Assembly: GCA_947631355.1 (NCBI GenBank)
Contig: CANRKY010000010.1
Coordinates: forward strand, 1-33,395
Origin: an uncultured Marvinbryantia sp.
GTDB lineage: Bacteria; Bacillota; Clostridia; Lachnospirales; Lachnospiraceae
Reading direction: 5' to 3'
Length of the DNA stretch: 33,395 nucleotides
Shown: positions 1 to 8,384 of the stretch, in pieces
Numbering within the stretch: the stretch's first letter is position 1
How the letters are laid out: each line of letters opens with the position of its first letter
The notes under the pieces: generated by a model
The model's input: only the letters and a program-made list of their open reading frames with translations
Told to the model about the DNA's origin: nothing
The model's database searches: none
Position numbers and translations under genes: made by a program

Positions 1-120
1 GAAATATAACGTGAGGCACAGTGTGAAATATAACGTGAGGCACAGTGTGAAATATAACGTGAGGCACAGTGTGAAATATAACGTGAGGCACAGTGTGAAA
101 TGCAACACGAAATGCAGCAT
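1..120. repeat. 24-bp intergenic tandem repeat, 4 perfect copies plus degenerate 12-bp halves
   Basis: Four head-to-tail identical 24-bp units fill 1-96. Each unit is two 12-bp halves that both start with G and end in GT (gaaatataacgt and gaggcacagtgt). Two diverged 12-bp halves (gaaatgcaacac, gaaatgcagcat) follow at 97-120. The array starts at the window edge, so it may extend further. There are no unique spacers, so it is not a CRISPR array. Confidence 0.95.
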
Positions 121-125
121 GAAAT

Positions 126-150
126 AGAAAAAGTCCCGTAAATACGGGAC
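126..150 (-). terminator. Rho-independent terminator of the tRNA unit
   Basis: A perfect 8-bp stem (gtcccgta/tacgggac, 133-150) with a 2-nt loop is followed on the minus strand by a T-rich run (TTTTTC). It lies directly downstream of tRNA-Cys and would end a tRNA-Glu/tRNA-Cys transcript. Confidence 0.85.
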
Positions 151-158
151 CTTTCAAG

Positions 159-230
159 AGGCGTAGACCGGATTTGAACCGGTGGATACTGGTGTTGCAG
201 ACCATTGCCTTACCACTTGGCTACTACGCC
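159..230 (-). tRNA. tRNA-Cys (anticodon GCA)
   Basis: On the minus strand the cloverleaf starts GGCGTAG at 230 and closes with CTACGCC at 166-160. The anticodon loop CTGCAAC gives GCA. The T-arm GGTTCAAATCC is canonical, and the discriminator base at 159 is U, as expected for tRNA-Cys. CCA is not encoded. It lies 65 nt downstream of tRNA-Glu on the same strand and just before a terminator, so the two are probably co-transcribed. Confidence 0.97.
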
Positions 231-295
231 TTGCCTCGTAAGTCTACCAAAATGCGTCTGTTTTGTCAAGAACACTTTTGCAGGCTTTCGAGAAA

Positions 296-367
296 TGACT
301 CCAAGGGGATTTGAACCCCTGTTACCGCCGTGAAAGGGCGATGTCTTAACCGCTTGACCATGGAGCC
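296..367 (-). tRNA. tRNA-Glu (anticodon TTC)
   Basis: On the minus strand the acceptor GGCTCCA (367-361) pairs with TGGAGTC (303-297), with one G-U pair. The anticodon loop CTTTCAC gives TTC. The T-arm is GGGGTTCAAATCCCC. CCA is not encoded. A TATAAT (minus strand, 391-386) sits 18 nt upstream and is a likely -10 box; no good -35 is visible. Confidence 0.97.
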
Positions 368-456
368 GTTTTGTATACCGCGACAATTATATTAACATAC
401 AATTTGGCACTATGCAAGCACTTTTTATTTTTGTAACACGTTTCGCCGGTAATCTG

Positions 457-1395
457 CTATCTGGCGCAGCCTGAGATACAGCGCACGATCCAGTCGTAAA
501 TATCTTCATAAACCTGGGTGCGATCCGTCTCGTTTAAAATCTCATGTCGATCTTTCGGATAGAGTTTGCAGGAAACATTCTGCATGCCCGCTTTCCGGAA
601 CTGCTCCTCCACCTTTTTCACGCCCTTTCCGAACTGTCCCACAGGATCGTCCTCCCCGGACGCAAAGAGTATCGGAAGCTTCTTTGGCATATTATGCAGA
701 TGTTTTTCAAATGTTAATGTATAAATGCTGTAAAACAGGTTATAATATCCGTTTAAGGTAAAACGGAAGCTGCACCATTTCTCGCCCATATACCGGCGCA
801 CGTTTTCCGCGTCTCTGCTGAGCCATTCTTTTCCCTCCGCGCTGCCGAACTTCCGATTGTAGCCGCCAAATGCCATACCATCCACCAGCCTGCTGCGGTA
901 GTTCCAGCCTTTGATGCGCGCCAGAAAAGTGGTAAGGGCCATGCCAAAGCGCACCATGATCCTGGGCTGATAGCCGGTGCCCATGATCACGGCTCCCGCA
1001 AGCCCCTCCCCGTGCAGACAGAGATACTGCCGCACCAGGAACGACCCCATGCTGTGCCCCAAGATAAAATACGGGATCTCCGGGTAATCTTTCTGCGTGA
1101 TGACGCGCAGTCTGTGAATATCCCTCAGCAGCGTCTTGTTTCCATCTTTTTCCGCGAAAAATCCATAGTGTTCCTCCGACTGCACAGACTCGCCGTGCCC
1201 CAGATGATCGTTCCCCGTCACCAAGATTCCCTGTTCAGCCAGGAATTGTGCAAACTCATCGTAGCGGTCGATAAATTCCACCATACCGTGGGAAATCTGC
1301 AGCACTGCCCGCACTTCTCCGTTCGGGTTCCACCGGATCGCGTGGATGTGAGTTTTTCCGTCATTCGAAAGATAGGTAAAATGTTCCTTTTTCAT
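457..1395 (-). CDS. alpha/beta hydrolase, serine aminopeptidase S33 / monoacylglycerol lipase-like
   Basis: A 312-residue cytoplasmic hydrolase of the Hydrolase_4 (S33) type, the family of bacterial monoacylglycerol lipases and lysophospholipases. Visible motifs are HGMVEF (oxyanion region), GHGES (lid-side turn), the nucleophile elbow GHSMGS, the acid in ASGEDDPVG, and the catalytic His in KDRHE near the C-terminus, so the Ser-Asp-His triad is complete. There is no signal peptide. The length is typical for the family. The gene stands alone between the tRNAs and a 45-bp repeat region. The exact ester substrate cannot be told from sequence; a lysophospholipid or monoglyceride is the family-level guess. 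Confidence 0.88.
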   Translation of the reverse strand: MKKEHFTYLSNDGKTHIHAIRWNPNGEVRAVLQISHGMVEFIDRYDEFAQFLAEQGILVTGNDHLGHGESVQSEEHYGFFAEKDGNKTLLRDIHRLRVITQKDYPEIPYFILGHSMGSFLVRQYLCLHGEGLAGAVIMGTGYQPRIMVRFGMALTTFLARIKGWNYRSRLVDGMAFGGYNRKFGSAEGKEWLSRDAENVRRYMGEKWCSFRFTLNGYYNLFYSIYTLTFEKHLHNMPKKLPILFASGEDDPVGQFGKGVKKVEEQFRKAGMQNVSCKLYPKDRHEILNETDRTQVYEDIYDWIVRCISGCAR

Positions 1396-1410
1396 ACAGC
1401 CCTCGTATAT

Positions 1411-1532
1411 GTCTCATTTCTTTGAGATCTCTCTTGCTATCTGTCCCCCTGAAATATCTCATTATTTTGAGACTTTTCTTACTGTCTGCCTCTCGAAATG
1501 CCTCATTTTTTTGAGACTTTCTTTGCTGTGCT
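1411..1532. repeat. 45-bp tandem repeat (about 2.7 copies) overlapping the 3' end of the secreted-protein gene
   Basis: Units at 1411-1455 and 1456-1500 and a partial unit at 1501-1532 share a core of the form CTCATTnnTTTGAG(A), a small hairpin, followed by ctttcttnctgtctg-like sequence. The third copy contains the stop codon (1503-1505) and last codons of the neighbouring gene. The outer copies therefore look like duplicated and decayed 3' ends of that gene. Confidence 0.8.
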
Positions 1533-3044
1533 CCAGGCAGAATAATATGTTGTCCCGCCGTTCTTCCAGTATGCCCGGATCCGCACATAATATGCCTTGT
1601 TCTTTAATTTCGTAATGGCCGCTGAGGTAGAAGACGCCTTTGCGTTTACTGTTTTTGCGGAAGTAAATTTACTGTTCTGCGCATACATGATCTGATATCC
1701 GGACACGCCTGCGCTGCGCTGCCATTTCAAGGACATCTTCGTCTTGCTGTTCCGTTTTACAGCAGAAATCGATGAAGCCTTCACCCAGGCCATGGATTTC
1801 GCCCCGGACGCAGATGCTTTTGTGATCTTTCCGGCCGAAGATTTCGCATACGGCACGATTTTATAGGAATACAGCTTTGCGCTCTTTGCGGTCTTGTCTG
1901 TCCAGGATGTGCCTGTGGTGGTCTTCACCTTTTTATAGGCGCTTTCTCCCTTGGCTTTGCGGTATACATAGTAGCCGCTGGCCCCTTTTGAGGCTTTCCA
2001 TTTGATCTGGATGCCTGTGCTCTTTGCTTTAATGGAAGTGATAGAAGTCTTTGCGGGAGCCGCGGGAGCTTTGGCCGTCGCAGTCTTTCCCGTCCCCTTC
2101 AAAAGATTCTGATAAGTGGACTTCCCAATCTCTTTGATCAGACTGTTATACTCATCCTGAAAAAGCCCCATTCCCCTGCCGGAACCATTTTTTAAGATCA
2201 TAATATTGCCGTCATCCAACACCACCTCATAGCCCTTCGCCTCCATGATGGTCTTGATGTCTTTCAGACGCTGCTCAAATTTCTGGATCAGTTTTGCATA
2301 ATTTGCCTCGATTGTTGTGTATGTGCTCACAAAGTTTTTGTTGTTTATAATGCCCTGATACACCGCGGGATAATTCTTTTTGGCATAGGCGAGATAATTC
2401 AACATATAATATTTAAATTCTGCATAAGCCAGCCGATCATTGGCACACATCATGGCAAAATGGCACCATTCGCTCGGACCAGCGTTCTGATCTTTCAAGT
2501 AAGAAAACATGGCAAGCTCTGTATGCATGCCCCAGTAATACGCCGTAAATTCATTCAGAAGGCCGTAGATGCCGTCCATATCCGAAGCCATGTTCGCGGA
2601 AGGATTTCCCACATAGGTGGACCAGCGCACTGTGCGCAGATTCCTGGGAATGGTAGCCCCCATCAGTCTGCTCCGGTAAACATTTGTGATCGTTATCCGG
2701 GCGCTTTTTCCGTTTCCCAGATAAATGTTTTCCGCATCATAAGGAACATTTCGGAATGAATACGCGTGAAACTCCTCATGCACAGCGGTATCGATCCCGG
2801 AGACAATGGAGTCCTCCCCGAACCACCACTGCAGGATGTCTTCCCCGCTGTTTACGGAACTTCGAAGGATGTATGCCCCCTCTTTATCATATGCGTCCGC
2901 CACGGACAATATATTATTTTTCGTGATCTTCGCACTCAGCCCCGGCACTTTTGCATACGCGCCCTGGCTCAGCAGCAACACAAACAAAAAGATCAGTCCC
3001 AGACATTTCTTCCACTTTTTCTTTCCAAAGGTTCTCTCTTTCAT
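1503..3044 (-). CDS. secreted HExxH (gluzincin-like) protein with two C-terminal Fn3-like domains
   Basis: A 513-residue exported protein. Residues 1-31 are a signal peptide (basic start, hydrophobic LGLIFLFVLLL, AYA cleavage). Residues 35-310 hold a zinc-peptidase-like domain: HEEFH at 89-93 and a downstream NEFTAY (E165), the pattern of a gluzincin with third ligand Glu. From about residue 338 come two Fn3-like modules (SGYYVYRKAKG; SGYQIMYAQ) typical of Clostridia surface proteins, linked by an Ala/Lys-rich stretch. No sorting motif or C-terminal membrane anchor is visible. The start codon overlaps the rsmA stop by 4 bp (ATGA), implying translational coupling. The peptidase call rests on motif only; the family was not identified. 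Confidence 0.75.
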   Translation of the reverse strand: MKERTFGKKKWKKCLGLIFLFVLLLSQGAYAKVPGLSAKITKNNILSVADAYDKEGAYILRSSVNSGEDILQWWFGEDSIVSGIDTAVHEEFHAYSFRNVPYDAENIYLGNGKSARITITNVYRSRLMGATIPRNLRTVRWSTYVGNPSANMASDMDGIYGLLNEFTAYYWGMHTELAMFSYLKDQNAGPSEWCHFAMMCANDRLAYAEFKYYMLNYLAYAKKNYPAVYQGIINNKNFVSTYTTIEANYAKLIQKFEQRLKDIKTIMEAKGYEVVLDDGNIMILKNGSGRGMGLFQDEYNSLIKEIGKSTYQNLLKGTGKTATAKAPAAPAKTSITSIKAKSTGIQIKWKASKGASGYYVYRKAKGESAYKKVKTTTGTSWTDKTAKSAKLYSYKIVPYAKSSAGKITKASASGAKSMAWVKASSISAVKRNSKTKMSLKWQRSAGVSGYQIMYAQNSKFTSAKTVNAKASSTSAAITKLKNKAYYVRIRAYWKNGGTTYYSAWSTAKKVSKK

Positions 3045-3910
3045 TTCTTACCCTCCATCAAAAAATCGGTAAGGCGTGCGAACTGTTCCAGGGTGAGCAT
3101 CTCGCCGCGCACTCCGGCGGACACTCCCAGTTTTTCCAGCGCATTTTGAATCTCTTCCTTCGAAAAATCCAGTTCCGGTGAATTATACAAACCGTTTACC
3201 AGCGTCTTTCTGCGCTGATTGAAAGACGCGCGGATCACACGGAACATCATTTTTTCATCTGCCACCGCAACCGGCGGTTTTTCATGCGCAGTCAGACGTA
3301 TGACCGCGCTGCCCACTTTCGGCCGCGGGATAAAACAGTTGGGCGGCACATTTGCGGCGATGTATGGCTCGCAGTAATACTGCACCGCCAGTGAAAGCGC
3401 CCCGTAATCCTTTTTGCCCGGCTGCGCCTGCATCCGCAGGGCCACCTCCTTTTGCACCATCACCGTGATGCTTTTCACCGGCACCCGATTTTCCAGAAGT
3501 CCCATAATGATGGGTGTTGTAATATAATAAGGCAGATTCGCCACCACTTTGATGGGCTTCCCGCCGTTCTTTTCCTCCGTGAGCCGCGCAATATCCACCT
3601 TGAGAATGTCTTCATTCAAGATTTCCACATTGTCATAGGCGGCAAGAGTTTCCCGCAAAATGGGAATCAGCTTTTTGTCAATCTCCACTGCCGTCACACG
3701 ACCAGCTGCCTCCGCCAGATACTGAGTCATGGTGCCGATACCCGGCCCGATCTCCAGAACCATGTCATCTTCTGTGATCTCCGATGCCGCAATGATCTTG
3801 CGAAGTACGTGCTCGTCTATCAGAAAATTCTGGCCGAATTTTTTCTGAAACGCAAATTCATATTTTTGTATGATCGCAATGGTTTTCTGCGGGTTCGATA
3901 ACTTTTCCAC
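3041..3910 (-). CDS. rsmA: 16S rRNA (adenine(1518)-N(6)/adenine(1519)-N(6))-dimethyltransferase
   Basis: RsmA (KsgA) dimethylates two adjacent adenines in the 3'-terminal hairpin of 16S rRNA using S-adenosylmethionine, late in small-subunit assembly. The 289-residue length is normal. Motifs in order: KFGQNFLID near residue 25, the SAM-binding loop EIGPGIGTMTQYL near 55-67, the motif II acid VTAVEID, the catalytic NLPYY of motif IV near 125, and the C-terminal helical domain with SFNQRRKTL. It overlaps the downstream secreted-protein gene by 4 bp. TatD lies upstream across a repeat, the usual Bacillota neighbourhood, although the RNase M5 gene often found between them is absent. Confidence 0.97.
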   Translation of the reverse strand: MEKLSNPQKTIAIIQKYEFAFQKKFGQNFLIDEHVLRKIIAASEITEDDMVLEIGPGIGTMTQYLAEAAGRVTAVEIDKKLIPILRETLAAYDNVEILNEDILKVDIARLTEEKNGGKPIKVVANLPYYITTPIIMGLLENRVPVKSITVMVQKEVALRMQAQPGKKDYGALSLAVQYYCEPYIAANVPPNCFIPRPKVGSAVIRLTAHEKPPVAVADEKMMFRVIRASFNQRRKTLVNGLYNSPELDFSKEEIQNALEKLGVSAGVRGEMLTLEQFARLTDFLMEGKK

Positions 3911-3940
3911 GCGGTTCCCCCTGTTTCCTGTTGATTTCCG

Positions 3941-4163
3941 TTATGTGACACTTTCTGTTCTGGGATTGCGCACATCACTTCCTGCCTGTGTGCCGTATAT
4001 GTCACTTCCTGTCCCGGTACTGCGCACATCACTTCCTGCCTGTGTAACGTATATGTCACTTTCTATTCCGGAACCGTGCGCATCACTTCCTGCTTGTGTA
4101 ACGTATATGTCACTTTCTGCCCCGGAACCGCGCACATCACTTCCTGTCCCGGTGCTGCGCACA
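3941..4163. repeat. 27-bp intergenic tandem repeat, about 8 copies
   Basis: Between rsmA and tatD, near-identical 27-bp units repeat about eight times. They alternate between two variants: one with gtaacgtatatgtcact and one with ggtnctgcgcacatcact, both ending in ttcctg. On the minus strand the array stays open as a 9-residue repeat (SDIYVTQAG / SDVRSTGTG), but no ribosome site supports translation. The array separates two genes that are usually adjacent. Confidence 0.92.
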
Positions 4164-4946
4164 TCATTCCTCCGGTATGCGGTAGATGCGCAGAGCGTTT
4201 TTATATGTTGCATCTTCTACTTCTTCCGGAGAAATTTCCCGGATCCGCGCGATTTCTTCGATTACGTATGGAAGATACAGAGAAGAATTGCGCTTCCCCC
4301 TGTGCGGCACAGGCGCCAGATAAGGGCAGTCCGTTTCCACCACGATGCGCTCCAGCGGGATATCCGCTGCCACTTCTTTCAAAACACGGGCGTTTTTAAA
4401 CGTCACCACACCGCCGATGCCGATGGAATATCCCAGTTTCACATATTCCCGCGCCATCTCCACCGAGCCGGAGTAACAGTGGATAATACCGCCGCAAAAG
4501 CCCGGCTTGCCCGCGTGATGCGCGCGGATGGCGTCAAAGGTATCCTGCGCCGCGTCCCGGCTGTGCACATTGATGGGGAGTTCCATGGAAAGCGCCAGTT
4601 CCATCTGCGCCGCGAACCATTTTTTCTGCTGTTCGTGGGATTCCTTGTCCCAGTAGTAATCCAGCCCGATCTCGCCCACAGCCACCGCCTTTTTGTGACT
4701 TAACATGGTGCGCAGTTCTTCCATTTTTGTGTCGTCCAGCTCACCCACCTCATCCGGGTGGATGCCAATGGCGCCGTACAGAAAATCATATTTCTGCATC
4801 AGCTGATATGTGGCGCGGGCCCCGCGCATGCTGGCCCCCACATTTACCACTTTCCCAACGCCATGCTGCGGGAGGCTTTTCAGTAAAGCGTCCCGGTCTT
4901 CGTCAAATGCCTCATCGTCATAGTGCGCGTGTGTATCAAAAATCAT
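4164..4946 (-). CDS. TatD family metal-dependent hydrolase (DNase)
   Basis: A 260-residue TIM-barrel metallohydrolase of the TatD family, two-metal 3'-5' exonuclease-type enzymes acting on DNA or RNA ends. All metal ligands are visible: HAHYD at the N-terminus (HxH), GEIGLDYYW (Glu), NVHSRDA (His), IHCYSG (His) and ETDCPYLAP (Asp). Length and order of motifs are normal. An AAGGAGA site precedes the ATG. The gene lies upstream of rsmA on the same strand, a common pairing, but a 27-bp repeat array is inserted between them. Its stop is right at the array edge. Confidence 0.93.
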   Translation of the reverse strand: MIFDTHAHYDDEAFDEDRDALLKSLPQHGVGKVVNVGASMRGARATYQLMQKYDFLYGAIGIHPDEVGELDDTKMEELRTMLSHKKAVAVGEIGLDYYWDKESHEQQKKWFAAQMELALSMELPINVHSRDAAQDTFDAIRAHHAGKPGFCGGIIHCYSGSVEMAREYVKLGYSIGIGGVVTFKNARVLKEVAADIPLERIVVETDCPYLAPVPHRGKRNSSLYLPYVIEEIARIREISPEEVEDATYKNALRIYRIPEE

Positions 4947-5017
4947 AAGTCTCCTTATGCAACATCTTGTTCAATATCTTTCTTTACAAATATTGTATAT
5001 CTCCAAACATTGTCCGG

Positions 5018-7576
5018 TCAAGTGTTTTCTATACAAATTAGACGCTGGCTGACTGTATCCGCGTAAAGCTCCAGTCCGTCCGTGCGCACCACATGAATGA
5101 TGTCTGTGTAGCTGGTCTTCACAAAATCCAGGATGCAGTTTGGCTTTTCCAGCACATAGGCTTCCCGGTAGAACACGTCCCGGTCTTTCTCGAAGACCGC
5201 GGCGTAAAACACCCCGGATTCCACCAGATCCTGGAAAAAATGGCTCCCGTAAGAAAGCTCCGGCATCAGGTTTCCTTCCTGATAAGATACCTCGCAGATG
5301 GCGCTCATATGGCACAATTCCGTGAAGTGCACAGGCACGCCCAGCGATGTGGTGGATGTGCCCCAGCGGCCGGGGCCCGCCAGCAGCGCGTTCTTATCTT
5401 TTAGCGCCTGGTTCAGTTTCCCGATCACCCGCGCAACCCCATACCGCTCCTGCTCCGGCAGCGCAAGATAGGGCTTTGCCTTTACCAGTATCACATATTG
5501 TATCGGAATATGAATGTTCCCGCCCATAAAGTTTCCGTGTGTGGAAAAGAAACATTTTGCTTCGTCTGTCATATGCGGGATTTCCACCGGCTTTCCCAGC
5601 CCGCGCGTCTGCAGCGGGCGGCACTGCAGCAGATTGATCTTGTAGTTTCCGTCCTGGTCGAAGTTGGCCGCAAATTCAATATCCACCGGGTAATCATACA
5701 CCTGGGAGAGCCGTTTCAGAATACGGCGCATGTTTTCCGGAAAATCCGTATATTTTAAGAGACGGCTAAAGTTCATAATATAAATATTCGGCGTCTTGCG
5801 CCCCATCTCCTGCAGCCAGCGCATGGTGTCAAAGTCCAGAGAGGAAAAGAGGTTTTTGTTGGCCTTGATGTCCATGGCCAGGATCTCATCCACATCTTTG
5901 TGCGTCCACTCGTTTGCGGCGGTATCCAAAAGATCCACATAATGCTGAGAGAATTTCTTTTCGTCCCCGTAAGAAATGAGAGGCGGCCGCGCCGGGTCGT
6001 CCAGACAGACGATGCGCGGATAATCCCCTTCGATGCGGTCCACCGCGCGGGTGCCCAGCCCGAACACCAGGCGCACCATACCCGCGTCCATATCGATGGA
6101 CGGATCCCACACATACAGATTGGAAGAATTTCCCACGCCCGCTATGTGGGGGAAGAAGTATCTGCCGTAATAATCGCCGGACACGCGCTGGATAAGCAGT
6201 GCCATCTGCTCGTCCTTATCCCACAGCCCGCGGTTCATGCGGTAATCCAGCGCGTCATCGTTCATGGTGCTGGCGTACACCTGTTTCACCGCACTCTCAA
6301 ACGCCTCGTAGCGCTCCTCCAGAGTGCCCTGATTGACACAGAACACGCTGTCGTATTTTCCCGCAAAAGCATTGCCGAAATTGTCTTCCTGCAGCGAACT
6401 GGAGCGCACAATGATGGGGGACTGCCCGAAATGCTCCAGCATGGATTTAAACTTTTCCACCAGATATTCCGGAAAACTGCCTGTGAGGAGTTTTTCTTTC
6501 AATGGCTTTGCGTATTTATAGTACCCTTCCTTCGATTTCTGCAGGGTGCGCAGGCGCCAGCAGTCGTTGTGCACAATGTAAGTGTAGAACACATCCGCGC
6601 CCATATAAAAGGAATCGTGCACTTCCAGAATACGGGAAAAATTGTACTCCTTATCGCTTTCTAATATTTTGCGGGCCAGGAACATCCCCACGGCCTTGCC
6701 GCCGATGCGCCCCGTTCCCAGTTCGCGCGATTTAATATTTAACAGGTCGCGCAGGGTGATGTACTGCCGACAGAGCCTCCCGATGGATTCGTCCTCCCCC
6801 ACGATCAGGCGCAGAAGCAGTTCTTTGGCCTCTTTCTGGTCTTTCGCGGAACCGGATAATTTCATGGACGCCTCCTGGAAAACCACATCCCAGTAGTCCG
6901 TGCGGTTGCGGTCCAGGCTGAAATGAGAAAACAGCGCCGCCGCCTCGGAGCTGGAGGTGATGGTCTTTTCTGTCTCGCCGAAGATCAGATGGGGCAGGAA
7001 CATGGTGTCGGAAATGCGCTGCCACACTTTCAAAGGGTGCAGATAATAGTTTCCGCCCACGTTGTAGAGATCCAGCAAAAGCTGCGTGGTCTCCCGGATG
7101 CGCGAAATGGTGTGTTCCGTGTGGGAATCCCGGATCAGGGCAAAATACGCGATGGTGTTCAGTTCAAACAGGTAAGGACAGGTGACGCGGAAAAAGTTGC
7201 CGATCATCAGGTCGGAGTACCAGTATTTGACCAGATCCGTGAGGCAGTCAAAAATATAAAATGCGTCATAGCCGTGCTCCGTGATGATGTGGTTCACCTT
7301 CATGGCGAAATGCTCGAAGCCCAGTTCCGCATGTATTTTATGTACCGTAACTCCTTCGGTGTCCTCAATGACCGGCTCGTGAGTGCCGAACCGCATATAA
7401 TAGATTTTCCGGCCATCGGCCTTTGCCTGCTTTAAGTACGGCGCCACCACGCGGCGGTAATCGGACACGGCATCCACCTGCCACACCACGTTATCGCCCA
7501 TGCGCAGCATGTCGATCACATCATCGATCCCTTTGTTGCCGGTGCTCACCCGGTCCGCGTCTGTATACACTCTCAT
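5018..7576 (-). CDS. PEP/pyruvate-binding (PPDK_N-like) protein with a degenerate KaiC-like N-terminal domain
   Basis: An 852-residue cytoplasmic protein. The chosen ATG has GGGAGG six bases upstream; an in-frame upstream start has no such site. The N-terminus reads STGNKGIDDVIDMLRMGDNVVWQVD, shortened here to its KaiC/RecA-like signature, but the position of the P-loop lacks GK(S/T), so ATP binding there is unlikely. The central part carries a PPDK_N-type ATP-grasp signature: IIVRSSSLQEDNFGNAFAGK, then QRVSG and the VFGLGTRAVDR loop. Near the C-terminus are LQCRPLQTRG and GPGRWGTS. The phosphohistidine swivel domain (TSHAA motif) and TIM barrel of true PEP synthase or PPDK are absent. It may be a phosphotransfer-type enzyme on an unknown substrate. 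Confidence 0.7.
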   Translation of the reverse strand: MRVYTDADRVSTGNKGIDDVIDMLRMGDNVVWQVDAVSDYRRVVAPYLKQAKADGRKIYYMRFGTHEPVIEDTEGVTVHKIHAELGFEHFAMKVNHIITEHGYDAFYIFDCLTDLVKYWYSDLMIGNFFRVTCPYLFELNTIAYFALIRDSHTEHTISRIRETTQLLLDLYNVGGNYYLHPLKVWQRISDTMFLPHLIFGETEKTITSSSEAAALFSHFSLDRNRTDYWDVVFQEASMKLSGSAKDQKEAKELLLRLIVGEDESIGRLCRQYITLRDLLNIKSRELGTGRIGGKAVGMFLARKILESDKEYNFSRILEVHDSFYMGADVFYTYIVHNDCWRLRTLQKSKEGYYKYAKPLKEKLLTGSFPEYLVEKFKSMLEHFGQSPIIVRSSSLQEDNFGNAFAGKYDSVFCVNQGTLEERYEAFESAVKQVYASTMNDDALDYRMNRGLWDKDEQMALLIQRVSGDYYGRYFFPHIAGVGNSSNLYVWDPSIDMDAGMVRLVFGLGTRAVDRIEGDYPRIVCLDDPARPPLISYGDEKKFSQHYVDLLDTAANEWTHKDVDEILAMDIKANKNLFSSLDFDTMRWLQEMGRKTPNIYIMNFSRLLKYTDFPENMRRILKRLSQVYDYPVDIEFAANFDQDGNYKINLLQCRPLQTRGLGKPVEIPHMTDEAKCFFSTHGNFMGGNIHIPIQYVILVKAKPYLALPEQERYGVARVIGKLNQALKDKNALLAGPGRWGTSTTSLGVPVHFTELCHMSAICEVSYQEGNLMPELSYGSHFFQDLVESGVFYAAVFEKDRDVFYREAYVLEKPNCILDFVKTSYTDIIHVVRTDGLELYADTVSQRLICIENT

Positions 7577-7637
7577 ACAAATCCTCCCTTCCTGACTGCC
7601 GCGGCTCTTGTGTGGCCGCGGCTCTCCCACATCATAA

Positions 7638-7681
7638 GCGCAGAAAAGACCGCACAGATCTCCTTTGATCTGCCCGGTCTT
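7638..7681 (-). terminator. Probable terminator after the YqeY-like gene
   Basis: An outer stem AAGACCG/CGGTCTT (7646-7652, 7675-7681) stacks on an inner stem CAGATC/GATCTG (7655-7660, 7667-7672). On the minus strand TTTTCTG follows. It lies between the YqeY-like gene (stop at 7742) and the next gene's start at 7576, so it should separate them. Confidence 0.65.
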
Positions 7682-7741
7682 TCCATTTTATTTGTGTTGC
7701 TTTCACTTATACTGCTGCATCTGTCACTTATGCATTGTGTT

Positions 7742-8179
7742 TTACTTGCACAATTCCGCGACCACCTGATTGATCACCTTGCCGTCCGCCTTGCCTTTCA
7801 GCTCCGCCATCACGGTTTTCATGATCATACCCTTGTTCTTTGTGGCCAGCAGATCCGCAAATTTTTCCTGCAGAACCGCCTTCACCTCGTCCGCGGACAT
7901 AAGCTGCGGCGCGTAGGACGCGATCACATCATAGCGGAATTGGTATTCCGCCTTCAGCTCTGCCCTCTCATCCGGGCAGGTGTCGATCTGCTCCTTTACG
8001 GTTTTCATCTCTTTTAAAATTACTTTGTCCACCATCTCGGACGGAATGTCATCTCTGCACCCCGCATCGATCCCCGCCTTTTTCACTGCGGACACCAGCG
8101 ATGAAATGGCGTCCTTCCGCGGTTTGTCTTTTGCCTTCATAGCGGCGATCATATCTTTCTGTAATATGGAAAGTTCCAT
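7742..8179 (-). CDS. GatB/YqeY domain-containing protein
   Basis: A 145-residue protein of the YqeY family, a two-part helical fold related to the tail domain of the GatB amidotransferase subunit. Family members may help tRNA-dependent amidation, but the exact role is unsettled. Visible family features are the N-terminal LQKDMIAAMKAKDKPRKDAISSLVSAVKKA and the C-terminal KGMIMKTVMAELKGKADGKVIN, abbreviated here. The ATG at 8179 was chosen because GAGGTG lies at good spacing and it restores the usual length; an extension upstream overlaps the promoter. A clear sigma-A promoter lies just upstream. Confidence 0.9.
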   Translation of the reverse strand: MELSILQKDMIAAMKAKDKPRKDAISSLVSAVKKAGIDAGCRDDIPSEMVDKVILKEMKTVKEQIDTCPDERAELKAEYQFRYDVIASYAPQLMSADEVKAVLQEKFADLLATKNKGMIMKTVMAELKGKADGKVINQVVAELCK

Positions 8180-8204
8180 AAAACACACCTCACTTTCACA
8201 GATT

Positions 8205-8233
8205 AATATATCATTTTTGTGGTGCTGCGTCAA
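8205..8233 (-). promoter_or_regulatory. Sigma-A-type promoter of the YqeY-like gene
   Basis: On the minus strand TTGACG (8233-8228) and TATATT (8210-8205) are separated by exactly 17 bp. The predicted start of transcription falls about 20 nt before the ATG at 8179. Confidence 0.75.
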
Positions 8234-8299
8234 TCACTCGTTCTCTGCGCTTTGCCCACGTGTTGCAGGAAAGGCTGCATATGACAGATGTCAGATTAT

Positions 8300-8326
8300 A
8301 AGCAGATTGTCTCATATGATCTGCTT
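8300..8326. other. Hairpin downstream of the Fic gene
   Basis: A perfect 8-bp inverted repeat, aagcagat/atctgctt, with an 11-nt loop lies 59 nt past the Fic stop codon. No T-run follows on either strand, so it may be a weak terminator or an mRNA 3'-end stabiliser. The rest of 8234-8384 shows no gene. Confidence 0.4.
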
Positions 8327-8384
8327 TACCTCACGGTAGATTCTCAGTCCGTCCTTCCTGCCGAACTGCTTTTCCAGACAAATT

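Noticed and set aside
1..120. CRISPR array
   Set aside because: The units are adjacent, with no unique spacers and no cas genes.
3941..4213. Minus-strand peptide made of SDIYVTQAG-type repeats
   Set aside because: It is the 27-bp array read through; it overlaps the tatD 3' end and no ribosome site is present.
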